NCBI GenBank assembly: GCA_947564735.1
Contig: CANOEC010000001.1
Span: 1 to 64,000, forward strand
Direction of reading: 5' to 3'
Source: an uncultured Lachnospiraceae bacterium
GTDB lineage: Bacteria > Bacillota > Clostridia > Lachnospirales > Lachnospiraceae
Length of the DNA: 64,000 bases
The position numbers were made by a program, and so were the translations under genes. Of the stretch, positions 19,563 to 28,034 are shown piece by piece; the stretch's first letter is position 1; every line of letters begins with the position of its first letter. The notes under the pieces were generated by a model. It saw only the letters and a program-made list of their open reading frames with translations, did not search any database and was not told the DNA's origin.

Positions 19563-20951
19563 TCATGATTGTAAAAATTCCTGCAGAGCCACTACTCTCT
19601 TAAACAGTGCCTTTTCCTCCAGCATATTACGGAATTTTTCTTCATCCTCCAAAGCATACACCCTTATTTCATCCATATATTCATTATAGTCACAGATATA
19701 GACCGTCACCGTAGAAATATCATGCCCTACGGTTGCCAATTCATATGCATTGGTGCTTCCCGAAGCCAGCTTCTTGCCATCCTTATCCAATACTACCGCA
19801 AAGGTCAGACAATCCGCCGGTTCCGTTGTGTGCAGCGTCAATTCAACCGGGGAAACTTCTATCGTTTCAATCCCAATTCCCTGCGCATTCACTTCATGAA
19901 TTTGTATCGTCTGCATACCTGTCCTGCTTTTCGCAATCTTACAAGGCGGGATTTCCCAATTCCCGCGCACTCTATATTGATTCCCATTTTCTGCGTCTGT
20001 CTCTTCCCGGCAGTATCCTCGTAAAGATTCTATCGTAATTTGCGCCATAAATTCTTCCGGCACTTCAAAACGACTATAATATAAATCCCATGTTTCTTCT
20101 GTAACAGTCGGAAGCTCTTCGCCTTTTTCCTCAGCTTCACGGCATAGCGCTTCATATTTACTGTCATCTATATTAATCTCATCATAGTCTACACGCATAA
20201 TCCCTGCAAATGTATGCGCATCCTCTAATCTGCCCTCTATATTCCTAGCGCCGCTTACTTTTGTATCACGGAAAGAATACTGTTCGCTCGTTATTGCCTG
20301 TATGAGCTGATAACCTTTATCACCCATGACGGCAAAGGACGGAAACGCCTCCTCACTCTCTATGCAGATACCAAGGAAGACCGCTTGATTCGACGCATAA
20401 TATTCCGTTACTGTCACGGTGATTCCGTTATCGTAATCCCTATACAAGAAATCCTGTTCATTCTCCGCCTGTTCAGAAACCGCCGCCCCTTGCTCGCTCT
20501 CTCCCGAAGTATCACGGCTCATATCCGGGTCGCTGCCAACAAGAACATATGACGTTTCATTCATATTCTGATACGTGCCGGTGTCATTGTCATATAATCT
20601 CGTCGTTTCATCTTCCGATATTCTCCCAAATGAAAAAATATCCTGCACCTTCGCAAAAACATTTCCCAAGATCGGTATATTTTCAGCCATCGAAGGATTC
20701 GCCGCGCAGATTCCCAGCGATACGAAAAGTACTGCTGCCACGCTGCCCAAGCCATATACCATTCTTCTCCATACTGTACCTTTCCTAACTGACGCCGGCT
20801 TTTTCTGTTTGATAGCAGTTAACGTCTCCTCAATCCTTGTATCTATCACTTCGTTGTGTATAGTTGTCATACTCATAATCATACTTATATTTTCATCCGA
20901 ATACTTATCTTTCATCACTTTTTCCATACCTCTTTCTTTCACCAGCCTCAT
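19563..20951 (-). CDS. DUF4179-type anti-sigma-like membrane protein
   Basis: Protein of up to 462 residues: cytosolic N-terminal part of about 65 residues, one transmembrane helix (near 67-87), and a large extracellular beta-rich region, the layout of DUF4179 anti-sigma regulators. It follows an ECF sigma gene by 41 nt, so it is the likely cognate anti-sigma factor holding sigma at the membrane. Start choice is open: ATG at 20951, 20927 or 20915, none with an ideal ribosome site. Confidence 0.75.
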   Translation of the reverse strand: MRLVKERGMEKVMKDKYSDENISMIMSMTTIHNEVIDTRIEETLTAIKQKKPASVRKGTVWRRMVYGLGSVAAVLFVSLGICAANPSMAENIPILGNVFAKVQDIFSFGRISEDETTRLYDNDTGTYQNMNETSYVLVGSDPDMSRDTSGESEQGAAVSEQAENEQDFLYRDYDNGITVTVTEYYASNQAVFLGICIESEEAFPSFAVMGDKGYQLIQAITSEQYSFRDTKVSGARNIEGRLEDAHTFAGIMRVDYDEINIDDSKYEALCREAEEKGEELPTVTEETWDLYYSRFEVPEEFMAQITIESLRGYCREETDAENGNQYRVRGNWEIPPCKIAKSRTGMQTIQIHEVNAQGIGIETIEVSPVELTLHTTEPADCLTFAVVLDKDGKKLASGSTNAYELATVGHDISTVTVYICDYNEYMDEIRVYALEDEEKFRNMLEEKALFKRVVALQEFLQS

Positions 20952-20992
20952 CCAAATCTATTCCCTGCATCCGTGAGTGCATCTTTTTTCTG

Positions 20993-21532
20993 TTATCCCT
21001 CTTTTTCCAGCTGCTTTCGCAACTGTATCTTCCCTCTGCGTATTCTACTTTTCACGGTATTTTCTTTTATATGCAGCATATCGGCAATCTCTGCCGTCGT
21101 GAACTGCTCGCCAAAATATAACTGAAAAATTACTCTGCTGTCCTCCGGCAGCGCTTTAAGCAACTCAAAAAACTCCAACTCCCTATGTGCCATCTCCACA
21201 TTATCACTTCCTGTCAGAAAATCTTCTGCATACATATCAGCCCTGACTTCAAGTCCATAATGATTCTTGTTGTCCCGGTAGAGCTTCGTACAATTATTTA
21301 TCAGAATCCTTACAAGCCATGTCTTAAAGTATTCCGATTTCTTCAACTGTCCAATATGCTCATAGGCGTCCAGAATCGTATCCTGTATCGCATCTGCAAT
21401 ATCGTTCTCATCTTTAAGCCACGCCACTGCAATCCGCTTAAGAGTCTCTTGATTGATTTTTATTAACTGAATAAACGCCTCCGCATCCCCTTTTTTTGCT
21501 GCCTTCACCAAATGTTCCATGCCCTCAGCCAC
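20993..21532 (-). CDS. ECF sigma factor
   Basis: Sigma factor of about 179 residues. Region 2 has NDIADAIQDTILDAYEHIGQ and YFKTWLVRILINNC; region 4 has ALPEDSRVIFQLYFGEQFTTAEIADML with ENTVKSRIRRGK as recognition helix. This is the SigV/SigW-like ECF group that is common in clostridia. Start is GTG 21532 or ATG 21520; both have imperfect spacing to AAGGTG or GAGGG. Paired with the DUF4179 protein downstream. Confidence 0.92.
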   Translation of the reverse strand: MAEGMEHLVKAAKKGDAEAFIQLIKINQETLKRIAVAWLKDENDIADAIQDTILDAYEHIGQLKKSEYFKTWLVRILINNCTKLYRDNKNHYGLEVRADMYAEDFLTGSDNVEMAHRELEFFELLKALPEDSRVIFQLYFGEQFTTAEIADMLHIKENTVKSRIRRGKIQLRKQLEKEG

Positions 21533-21642
21533 ACCTTTCTTCTGTCCGTACCATTGGTATTTTAACCTTTCTGATTTATTAGATAAATATTTCGTTTAAA
21601 TAGTTGCCATAGAGCCAGTTTATTTTTCTCTTACCAAAAATT

Positions 21643-21700
21643 AAGCTCCGCTCAATTGCGGGATTCGATCCGCGAACTCGCGCACAAACGGAGTATGCTT
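21643..21700. repeat. Intergenic palindromic element, copy C
   Basis: Diverged copy of the elements at 3909 and 11396. The inner stem is TTGCGG (21656-21661) with CCGCGA (21670-21675); the closing pair A-T of copies A and B is G-C here, a compensatory change. The flanking sequence GCACAAACGGAGTATGC matches the 3' flank of copy B. Confidence 0.7.
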
Positions 21701-21719
21701 TGACAGTAATAAGTAACAG

Positions 21720-21758
21720 GGAGATGAATCGCAACATCCATCTCCCCTCGCTTTCATA
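21720..21758 (-). terminator. Probable terminator of Xre gene
   Basis: Inverted repeat GGGAGATG / CATCTCCC with a 12-nt loop, downstream of the gene ending at 21786. The following T-run is weak (TGTTACTTATT), so termination may be partial. Confidence 0.5.
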
Positions 21759-21785
21759 TTTTCATTCAATTATCCAGCATTGACT

Positions 21786-22292
21786 TCACCCACGATGCAG
21801 CAGTTTTTTCTTAAACGCCCTGATTTTGGACATATGGCGGCTCGTATACAGAACGGAAACCAAAAGTATTCCGAAGGACAATCCCAGACAGAACGATGCA
21901 ATGTCCTCCGTGATGCCGCTGTCAGCCATCCCCATGATATCCAGAACCATATAGATGACAAAGCTGATTACGCCCATCCAGCAAATAATATGCATTCTTT
22001 TCATCAGTCTCTGTTTCTCGTCATTACTGTAGTCTGCAACCTTTAATACGGTTTCTTCCAATTCCTTATTCATTCTCTCACCTTTCCTTTCTCCGTCTAA
22101 CAGTTCTCTTAAGTCTACCTCATAGAAATCTGCCATCTCAATAAGAACATCCAGATCCGGCATATTTCTTCCTGTTTCCCATCGTGAAACCGTTCTGCCG
22201 GAAACTCCGAACTGTTCTGCCAGCTGTTCCTGCGTAAGTCCCTTTTTACTCCGAAGCTCTTTCAAAAAACTTCCTGTCTTTTTTAGGTCCAT
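21786..22292 (-). CDS. Xre-type regulator with membrane domain
   Basis: Protein of 168 residues: N-terminal helix-turn-helix of the Xre/HTH_3 type (about 8-63; GLTQEQLAEQFGVSGRTVSRWE), short linker, then two transmembrane helices (about 102-122 and 133-150). Membrane-tethered Xre proteins of this form are common in clostridia and are thought to sense envelope state. It lies between two ECF sigma operons. The start at 22292 has GGAGGAACAGGGAA upstream. Targets unknown. Confidence 0.87.
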   Translation of the reverse strand: MDLKKTGSFLKELRSKKGLTQEQLAEQFGVSGRTVSRWETGRNMPDLDVLIEMADFYEVDLRELLDGERKGERMNKELEETVLKVADYSNDEKQRLMKRMHIICWMGVISFVIYMVLDIMGMADSGITEDIASFCLGLSFGILLVSVLYTSRHMSKIRAFKKKLLHRG

Positions 22293-22454
22293 TTCCCTGT
22301 TCCTCCTTTACCGATAGGATAGCTTAACACCGCCGCAGTGAACACGACACAAAATGAGAAAATGTCGTATTTTATGACCAGACACACTATGTCTGGAAAA
22401 ATATCAATACCTATATAATAAAAATAACATACCTTAAAACCAAACTCTACCCCT

Positions 22455-23648
22455 TCATCCCTTCGGACGGTACACAACAAATGTAACTGTTCCGTCCTCA
22501 TTCAGTATAAATACATCTATAAATAAGCTTGACAGCCCTTCATCGCTATAACTGTAACCGCCAAAATTGCGTCCGGGCTTTCCTTCGGGAAATAAATCTT
22601 CCAGAATACCTATGCCGCTTCCTCCATCCCCTTCAAGTTCATAGGAATATTTCAAATAAGTATTTCCATCGTTTGATTTTTCGATGGTACAAGTCTGCCT
22701 CGTAGCTTCAATCGGCTCCGCATACTCATCGAGATTTTCCGCAGTCAGTCCGCCCATAAAATCATCTATTTCCATATCTATATCGTCTTTTTCTATCGGC
22801 GCATCCGGGGTGCTCCACTCCTTTCGCAGCTCATTCAGATACGCCTCCGCAGCTGCCGGGTCAGCTTTTGATACATCAACAGTAAGTTCAAATAATGCAT
22901 TTACTCCCGCATAATTCTCATTGCGGCTCATTTCACCGGTACTTGCATCATAATTGTAAGCCGCTGAATCATAAAAGCTGCCTGAGCTTACCCCTACATA
23001 AATGCCCCTGTCCGCAAACATTTCAATATTGTCCATCTCCAATAACCGATACATAATACCATCCTTGACCAGTTCAGTATAGCCGCCTCCCATACTCATA
23101 ATACTGTATTGATTCGGGTCAAGTCCATGAACATAATGGGATACATAAAAAGGCATATCCCCATAGTCATCGGAACTCGTATCAGGCATGGGGCTGCCGT
23201 CTGCATGTTCAATTGCCACTACTGTATAAATTTTGTCATTCTTTTCTATTTCGCCTGTATTTTCGTCCATCGGTATGAAATCACTTATACTTTTACCCGC
23301 AACACTTCCCAGCAGCGTAATCCGATAGCCGCCGCTTTCCTGTGTTTCATTTACCAAAATCGCATCATTACCCAAAAAAGCTTCTTGCAATGTACGGTTC
23401 TTTGTCTCCTCTGCCACTTGTGCGGGCGTCAAGTACTTGTACACCGCCAGCACCGTCCCCGAACACAACATTAGTACACATGCCGCCACAATTGCCGCAG
23501 CCGGAATCTTTCTACGAACATTCTTCTTTTTACCAGCCATAGTCTTTCTCTCCTTCACTTCCAGAAGAATCCTGTCATTTAACTCAGCATACGGATTATC
23601 CATCGGAGTCAGCGCTTTTTTTAATATGTTATCTATATCCTTTTTCAT
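22455..23648 (-). CDS. Anti-sigma-like membrane protein, DUF4179-type
   Basis: Protein of 397 residues with a cytosolic N-terminus (1-48), one transmembrane helix (about 49-69), and a long acidic extracellular domain with sensor-like beta structure. Its ATG overlaps the TGA of the upstream ECF sigma gene, so the two are translationally coupled and form a sigma / anti-sigma pair. Sequence similarity to the 19563-20951 protein is visible only in general layout, so the sensed signal may differ. Confidence 0.72.
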   Translation of the reverse strand: MKKDIDNILKKALTPMDNPYAELNDRILLEVKERKTMAGKKKNVRRKIPAAAIVAACVLMLCSGTVLAVYKYLTPAQVAEETKNRTLQEAFLGNDAILVNETQESGGYRITLLGSVAGKSISDFIPMDENTGEIEKNDKIYTVVAIEHADGSPMPDTSSDDYGDMPFYVSHYVHGLDPNQYSIMSMGGGYTELVKDGIMYRLLEMDNIEMFADRGIYVGVSSGSFYDSAAYNYDASTGEMSRNENYAGVNALFELTVDVSKADPAAAEAYLNELRKEWSTPDAPIEKDDIDMEIDDFMGGLTAENLDEYAEPIEATRQTCTIEKSNDGNTYLKYSYELEGDGGSGIGILEDLFPEGKPGRNFGGYSYSDEGLSSLFIDVFILNEDGTVTFVVYRPKG

Positions 23649-24166
23649 AGCAAGTCCTCCAATTTCTTTTTTAGGATTTTTTTCGCCCTGTGTATTCTGG
23701 TCTTAACCGTACCTTCCGGAATCTGCATTGCTGACGCAGCCTCCGCCGTCGAAAGTTCTTCCATATAGCAGAGCAAAACCGGTATTTTGTATTTGTCCGG
23801 TAATTGGGCAACCGCTTCTCTGACCATCAGACGTTCCTCGCGGGCAATCATCATCTCTTCGGTTTCCTGCCCCTGAGCGGCAATTTGTTCTACTGTCTCA
23901 TCCGCAGTTACATTGATGCCCGTAATCTTTTGTCTTACTGACTGCTTCCTCTTAAAGTTGCGGTACAGATTAAGTGCAACACTCATCATGAAACTTTTCG
24001 GGTTCGATTTAATTATCACTTTCTCACCCAGCTCATACATTTTCAGAAATGTCTCCTGATATAAATCATCCGCCTCCTGCCGGCTATGTGTCACACAACA
24101 GCAAAACGAATACAAATCCTTACCGTATGCGTAAATATAATTTTCCAGTTCTTCCTGTCTCATCAT
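23645..24166 (-). CDS. ECF sigma factor
   Basis: Sigma factor of 173 residues: region 2 SRQEADDLYQETFLKMYE and NPKSFMMSVALNLYRNFKR, region 4 LPDKYKIPVLLCYMEELSTAEAA with GTVKTRIHRAKKIL. The cysteine-rich FCCCVTH stretch near 21-27 is unusual for region 2. The ribosome site before the ATG is weak. It is the first of three ECF operons lying head to tail. Confidence 0.92.
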   Translation of the reverse strand: MMRQEELENYIYAYGKDLYSFCCCVTHSRQEADDLYQETFLKMYELGEKVIIKSNPKSFMMSVALNLYRNFKRKQSVRQKITGINVTADETVEQIAAQGQETEEMMIAREERLMVREAVAQLPDKYKIPVLLCYMEELSTAEAASAMQIPEGTVKTRIHRAKKILKKKLEDLL

Positions 24167-24325
24167 AACCTCCGGTATTTCCGGCAGCCCTCATGATGAC
24201 GCCGGATAATGGATATCCATGATACATATGTATCTTTCCGGAATTTGCTTCCTTCACTGATATAGGGTAATCATACCGCGCAAAGTTTCATCCGCACAGA
24301 ATATTTTTTGCTTCGCATTCTTTCG

Positions 24326-24350
24326 CTCTTTGAAGGAATTTTCTATACAA
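24326..24350. repeat. 25-nt dispersed repeat, copy 1
   Basis: CTCTTTGAAGGAATTTTCTA and its 3' flank recur at 33573-33597 with two or three changes. Both copies lie at the T-run side of an intrinsic terminator and next to short hairpins with a TTC loop. Confidence 0.6.
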
Positions 24351-24392
24351 AAATAAAAGAGCTCTTCCGACTACCCCATCGAAAGAACTCTT
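24343..24392 (-). terminator. Rho-independent terminator
   Basis: A 14-bp stem (24392-24379 with 24370-24357, two G-U pairs), 8-nt loop and TTTATTTTTG tail on the minus strand, just after the PII-like gene. Confidence 0.85.
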
Positions 24393-24411
24393 CTACATTT
24401 ATCCCAACAAT

Positions 24412-25116
24412 CTAATTCGCCAGCCCCATCACTTCATCTACCGGCAGTGCAAGCACAATCCCGTGTGCATCCGTCCCCAGACCACACACACTCGTGATTG
24501 CCGCCATCGTTTCATTCTTTTTATCTCTCGGAACAACAATCATGACGAAATCCTGCTCCTCCTGCATGGAAATGCCAAAGTGATGACTTACCTGCTCAGA
24601 ACTGCGCCTGCGTCCTTTCATGACTGTACCGCCCTTTGCACCCGCATTTCTCGCCGCGTCCACTACATCATCGCTGTAACCGCTTGCCACAGAAACCCAG
24701 ATTACCGCATACTCTGATTTCTCTTTCATCTCTTCCTCATCTCCTTTCAGCGCCTCCTTCATCTCATCCCGCGCCGCATCATTTAATATTTGCAAAACAT
24801 GACTCTGACATCCGCTCACAGGAAGGGTAATCGCTATTCCACCGCCCCTGTGCCGGAAAGAAAGCTGTCTGTTCATCGTCTCAAATAACGGCTGCACCTG
24901 AGACTTGGGAATCAATGTACACGTTAGAAGCCTCGTCGTACCCCGCAGCCCAAAAATATCCATCATCTCCGAGGGTGCCGTACCTTTTCCCCTAAATTGG
25001 AAGCATAACGGCGCATTCATAGAATCAAGAACTTCCTCCAGTTTTTTCTGATCTTCTTCCCGCGTAATCGTAATGACCAGCCGCGGAATTATCTGCTGAT
25101 TCTTTTGATTTGTCAT
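24412..25116 (-). CDS. Tandem PII-like (GlnB-type) regulator
   Basis: Cytosolic protein of 234 residues made of two PII-like halves, about 10-110 and 135-230. The second half contains AVIWVSVASGYSDDVVDAARNAGAKGGTVMKGRRR, close to the PII core that forms the nucleotide-binding interface. It is separated from the DUF1538 membrane-protein gene by only 2 nt, which repeats a common pairing, so it probably regulates that protein in response to energy or nitrogen state. Effector ligand unknown. Confidence 0.82.
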   Translation of the reverse strand: MTNQKNQQIIPRLVITITREEDQKKLEEVLDSMNAPLCFQFRGKGTAPSEMMDIFGLRGTTRLLTCTLIPKSQVQPLFETMNRQLSFRHRGGGIAITLPVSGCQSHVLQILNDAARDEMKEALKGDEEEMKEKSEYAVIWVSVASGYSDDVVDAARNAGAKGGTVMKGRRRSSEQVSHHFGISMQEEQDFVMIVVPRDKKNETMAAITSVCGLGTDAHGIVLALPVDEVMGLAN

Positions 25117-25118
25117 AT

Positions 25119-26756
25119 CTAGTCTTCCTCCAAATCAACTACGGTATCTTCCAAGTCAACAATGCTATCCTCTGAAACAGCAATCGTATCTTCTAAATCC
25201 ACAATCGTATCATCCAAATCAACAATTGTGTCCTCAAAATCGACAATCGTGTCCTCAAAATCCACAACAGCATCTTCTGAAAGTTTCTTCTGCGGTTGAT
25301 GAACTGCTTTTGTCCTGCGCTCATACACAAGCCCCATCACCTGTATTGCAATGAGCGGCGCAAGAGCGACCAATGCTACGATACCAAACGCATCCGTTAC
25401 CACATTACCGCCCAATGCCGTACACGCTCCCATCGCAAGCGGCAGTAAAAACGTAGATGTCATAGGTCCACTCGCTACACCGCCGGAGTCAAACGCAATA
25501 CCAACAAAAACCGGCGGCACCAGTCTGCTCAAAATCAGCGCCAGCGCATATCCCGGAACAATCACCCAGTAAATACTGACACCCGTCAAAACACGTGTCA
25601 TTGAAAGCGCAACCGCACATGCGACACCGATAGACATAGATGCATTCATCATTTTATAAGATACCATACCGCCCGTAATCTCTTCTACCTGTTCGTTCAG
25701 CACCCGGACAGCCGGCTCCGCCTTTACAATATAATATCCTATTATAATCCCGACGGGAACCAAAAGCCATTTAAAAACACTGTCCGCCAGTCCGCCGCCA
25801 AGCAGACTTCCCACCGGGGCAAACCCGATATTCACGCCGGTGAGAAACATAATGAGCCCGATAACAGTATACCCAAATCCGACCGCCATTCTCTGTACCT
25901 GACGTTTCCGATAACTTCGTGCAAAAATTTGAAATATAAGAAACACTCCGACCACGGGCAGAACACTGCGCAAAACTTCTCCCGCATAATCCGGCATTGA
26001 TTTCGCAAACTCCTTCACCACATCCTGCGTAGTCACAAGCTGCGGAATTGTTACCGCCGTATAAACCGCCTCCGTCGGATGATAAAATATCCCCAGCAAA
26101 AGCACCATAAGAATCGGACCCACACTGCACAACGCAATCAGACCGAAACTGTCATTACTACCGTCTTTATCGCTTCGCGCTGCGGAAAGACCAACGCCCA
26201 GCGCCATGATAAAGGGAACTGTCATCGGACCGGTTGTCACACCGCCTGCGTCAAATGCAACCGCAATAAATTCTGACGGCGTGAAAAAGGAAAGTATAAA
26301 CATAAATATGTATAATCCGGCAAGCAAAAGCGACAATCTTATCTTAAACAAAATACGAAGCAATGCGACTACCGTAAAGATTCCCACGCCTGCCGCGACC
26401 GTCCAAATCAACACCATATTAGGGATTGCCGCAACCTGATTCGCCAATACCTGCAAGTCCGGCTCCGAAATCGTAATAATCGCTCCCATTAGAAAACAAA
26501 TAAGTGCCATCATCCAGACACTCTTAAACTTCACGAGCTTACCGCCCACACCCTGACCAAGCGGGGTCATAGCCATCTCCGCGCCCAGCTGGAAAAAACC
26601 CATTCCCACAATCAAAAGCACTGCGCCCGTTAAGAACAATACAAGTGTGCTGATTTCCATGGGCACTAAAGTAATACTCAGAATAAGTACAATCATGGTA
26701 ATTGGCAGAACGCTTGAAAGGGATTCCCTGATTTTCTCTTTTAGCTTCTCATTCAT
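25119..26756 (-). CDS. DUF1538 membrane protein with repeat tail
   Basis: Integral membrane protein of 545 residues with about 12 helices arranged as two DUF1538 halves; the paired loops FDAGGVTTGPMT and FDSGGVASGPMT show the internal duplication typical of transporters. The last about 48 residues form a strongly acidic tail of seven near-identical heptads of type DTIVDLE, encoded by a 21-bp repeat (about 25125-25265). The neighbouring PII-like protein suggests regulated transport; substrate unknown. The tail looks cytosolic and may bind a basic partner. Confidence 0.88.
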   Translation of the reverse strand: MNEKLKEKIRESLSSVLPITMIVLILSITLVPMEISTLVLFLTGAVLLIVGMGFFQLGAEMAMTPLGQGVGGKLVKFKSVWMMALICFLMGAIITISEPDLQVLANQVAAIPNMVLIWTVAAGVGIFTVVALLRILFKIRLSLLLAGLYIFMFILSFFTPSEFIAVAFDAGGVTTGPMTVPFIMALGVGLSAARSDKDGSNDSFGLIALCSVGPILMVLLLGIFYHPTEAVYTAVTIPQLVTTQDVVKEFAKSMPDYAGEVLRSVLPVVGVFLIFQIFARSYRKRQVQRMAVGFGYTVIGLIMFLTGVNIGFAPVGSLLGGGLADSVFKWLLVPVGIIIGYYIVKAEPAVRVLNEQVEEITGGMVSYKMMNASMSIGVACAVALSMTRVLTGVSIYWVIVPGYALALILSRLVPPVFVGIAFDSGGVASGPMTSTFLLPLAMGACTALGGNVVTDAFGIVALVALAPLIAIQVMGLVYERRTKAVHQPQKKLSEDAVVDFEDTIVDFEDTIVDLDDTIVDLEDTIAVSEDSIVDLEDTVVDLEED

Positions 26757-26874
26757 CTAATCAATCATCCTCCCTCCCTTTAATAATGTATGTTAATATC
26801 ATACTGTATATTATCTGGGATTGGAATCAAATACGCGTTAAGAATTTGCTAACATCCACGATTTGCTATTTAAT

Positions 26875-26918
26875 AAAGGACAGGGAAATCTATTTTTCTC
26901 TGTCCTTTTCACTAATTC
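26875..26918 (-). terminator. Possible terminator after small membrane gene
   Basis: A 14-nt stem AAAGGACAG-A-GAAA / TTTCCCTGTCCTTT with one mismatch, loop of about 5 nt, then ATTAAAT on the minus strand. It lies between the 38-residue gene and DUF1538; the weak T-run leaves read-through possible. Confidence 0.5.
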
Positions 26919-26950
26919 TTTATCAATTATGATCCCGAATACTGCGCCGT

Positions 26951-27067
26951 CTATTCGTCTTCCCCGATATCCTGAGATGCCGCTATCGCAGAAACAACCG
27001 AAGATACTACCGCTATCACAACGGGAATAATCACAACCACCAAGCCGCCTGCCAATAATAAAAACAT
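26951..27067 (-). CDS. 38-residue membrane peptide
   Basis: Short gene with a very strong ribosome site, AGGAGGTAGAGT directly before the ATG at 27067. The product is one long hydrophobic helix (residues 2-30, rich in Val, Ile and Ala) ending in an acidic SQDIGEDE tail. I do not recognise it. It lies on the same strand 194 nt upstream of DUF1538. It could be a small transporter subunit or a regulatory or toxic membrane peptide. The rest of 27068-27392 is AT-rich and shows nothing I can support. Confidence 0.6.
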   Translation of the reverse strand: MFLLLAGGLVVVIIPVVIAVVSSVVSAIAASQDIGEDE

Positions 27068-27392
27068 ACTCTACCTCCTATATACTGACACTTGTCATAA
27101 TCTATTAATTGCAACGCTGTTGCCGCTTATCATTTCACAAAAAATCCTATCTGCTAATTAATATTTATTGTACACGCATTGAGCACGTATTGCAACTGGT
27201 TTGTTGGAGAAGCTGGTTTCTGTATTTTCAAAAGATAGAAATCCTAATTCGACATTTCAAAATATTTCTTCTTCGGGAAACACTTATTAACTTTTTCCTT
27301 AGCAATACCCTCACTATTTTCAGATATACTTTTTTGCATCATTTGACCTAACAGCAAACACTTTCAATAATTTATTCATAATTATTATTAAC

Positions 27393-28034
27393 CTAAAATG
27401 TTCCTTTCTTTGCCAGCACATTAATCCATTGTTCATTTTTTCTGTTTTTACGAACATCCTGCGTCACAAAAATATCTTCTACCAAGAAACAATGATTAAT
27501 CATAAGATTTTTTAATGCATTTTCCTCGTAATCATAAAATACTCTGTCCTTATCAATCCTCATGCCTTTTCCATGTTTAAAAGATGCATAAAGTATCCCT
27601 TCATCTTTCAAAGCATCCCAAAACCGATTCAGCACCTCATCCATTTCTGTATAAGATACATGCAAAAGAGATGCACATGCCCATATTCCGTCAAATTCCT
27701 GCCAAAACTGCAATTTCCCAAATTCTATGCATAGAACTTCCTGTTTTAATACCTTGCTGGCTTCTTCACATATTCTCTTTGAAGCATCCAATGCAGTCAC
27801 TTGGTATCCGGCATCTAAAAAAGCTTTTGCATCCCTTCCACTGCCGCACCCTGCATCTAAGATATGAATGTTTGATTTATTACCCTGCTTTATCCCAATA
27901 TGATTTTCTTGCGCCAAAAGATGCAGAAACTTGTCCCTGCAAAAACTCATATCTGCATCTTTCGTTGCCCGACAAAATTCTTCCGCATTTTTATCATAAT
28001 AAGATATTGTCTGATTCATTATGTTCTTTCGCAT
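27393..28034 (-). CDS. Class I SAM-dependent methyltransferase
   Basis: Methyltransferase of 213 residues (or 208 from the inner ATG at 28019), with SAM motif I HILDAGCGSGRDA (57-69), motif II VTALDAS and a C-terminal half typical of small-molecule methyltransferases such as the TehB/UbiE type; no DNA-methylase NPPY motif is seen. Its first 41 bp overlap the end of the HNH-nuclease gene, so the two are co-translated. Both genes are AT-rich compared with neighbours, which suggests horizontal gain. Substrate unknown. Confidence 0.85.
   Translation of the reverse strand: MRKNIMNQTISYYDKNAEEFCRATKDADMSFCRDKFLHLLAQENHIGIKQGNKSNIHILDAGCGSGRDAKAFLDAGYQVTALDASKRICEEASKVLKQEVLCIEFGKLQFWQEFDGIWACASLLHVSYTEMDEVLNRFWDALKDEGILYASFKHGKGMRIDKDRVFYDYEENALKNLMINHCFLVEDIFVTQDVRKNRKNEQWINVLAKKGTF

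Noticed and set aside
25119-25265. CRISPR-like repeat array
   Set aside because: The 21-bp repeats have no spacers and lie in frame inside the DUF1538 gene.
27109-27351. 80-residue plus-strand frame in the AT-rich gap
   Set aside because: Phe/Leu-rich composition from AT-rich DNA and no ribosome site.
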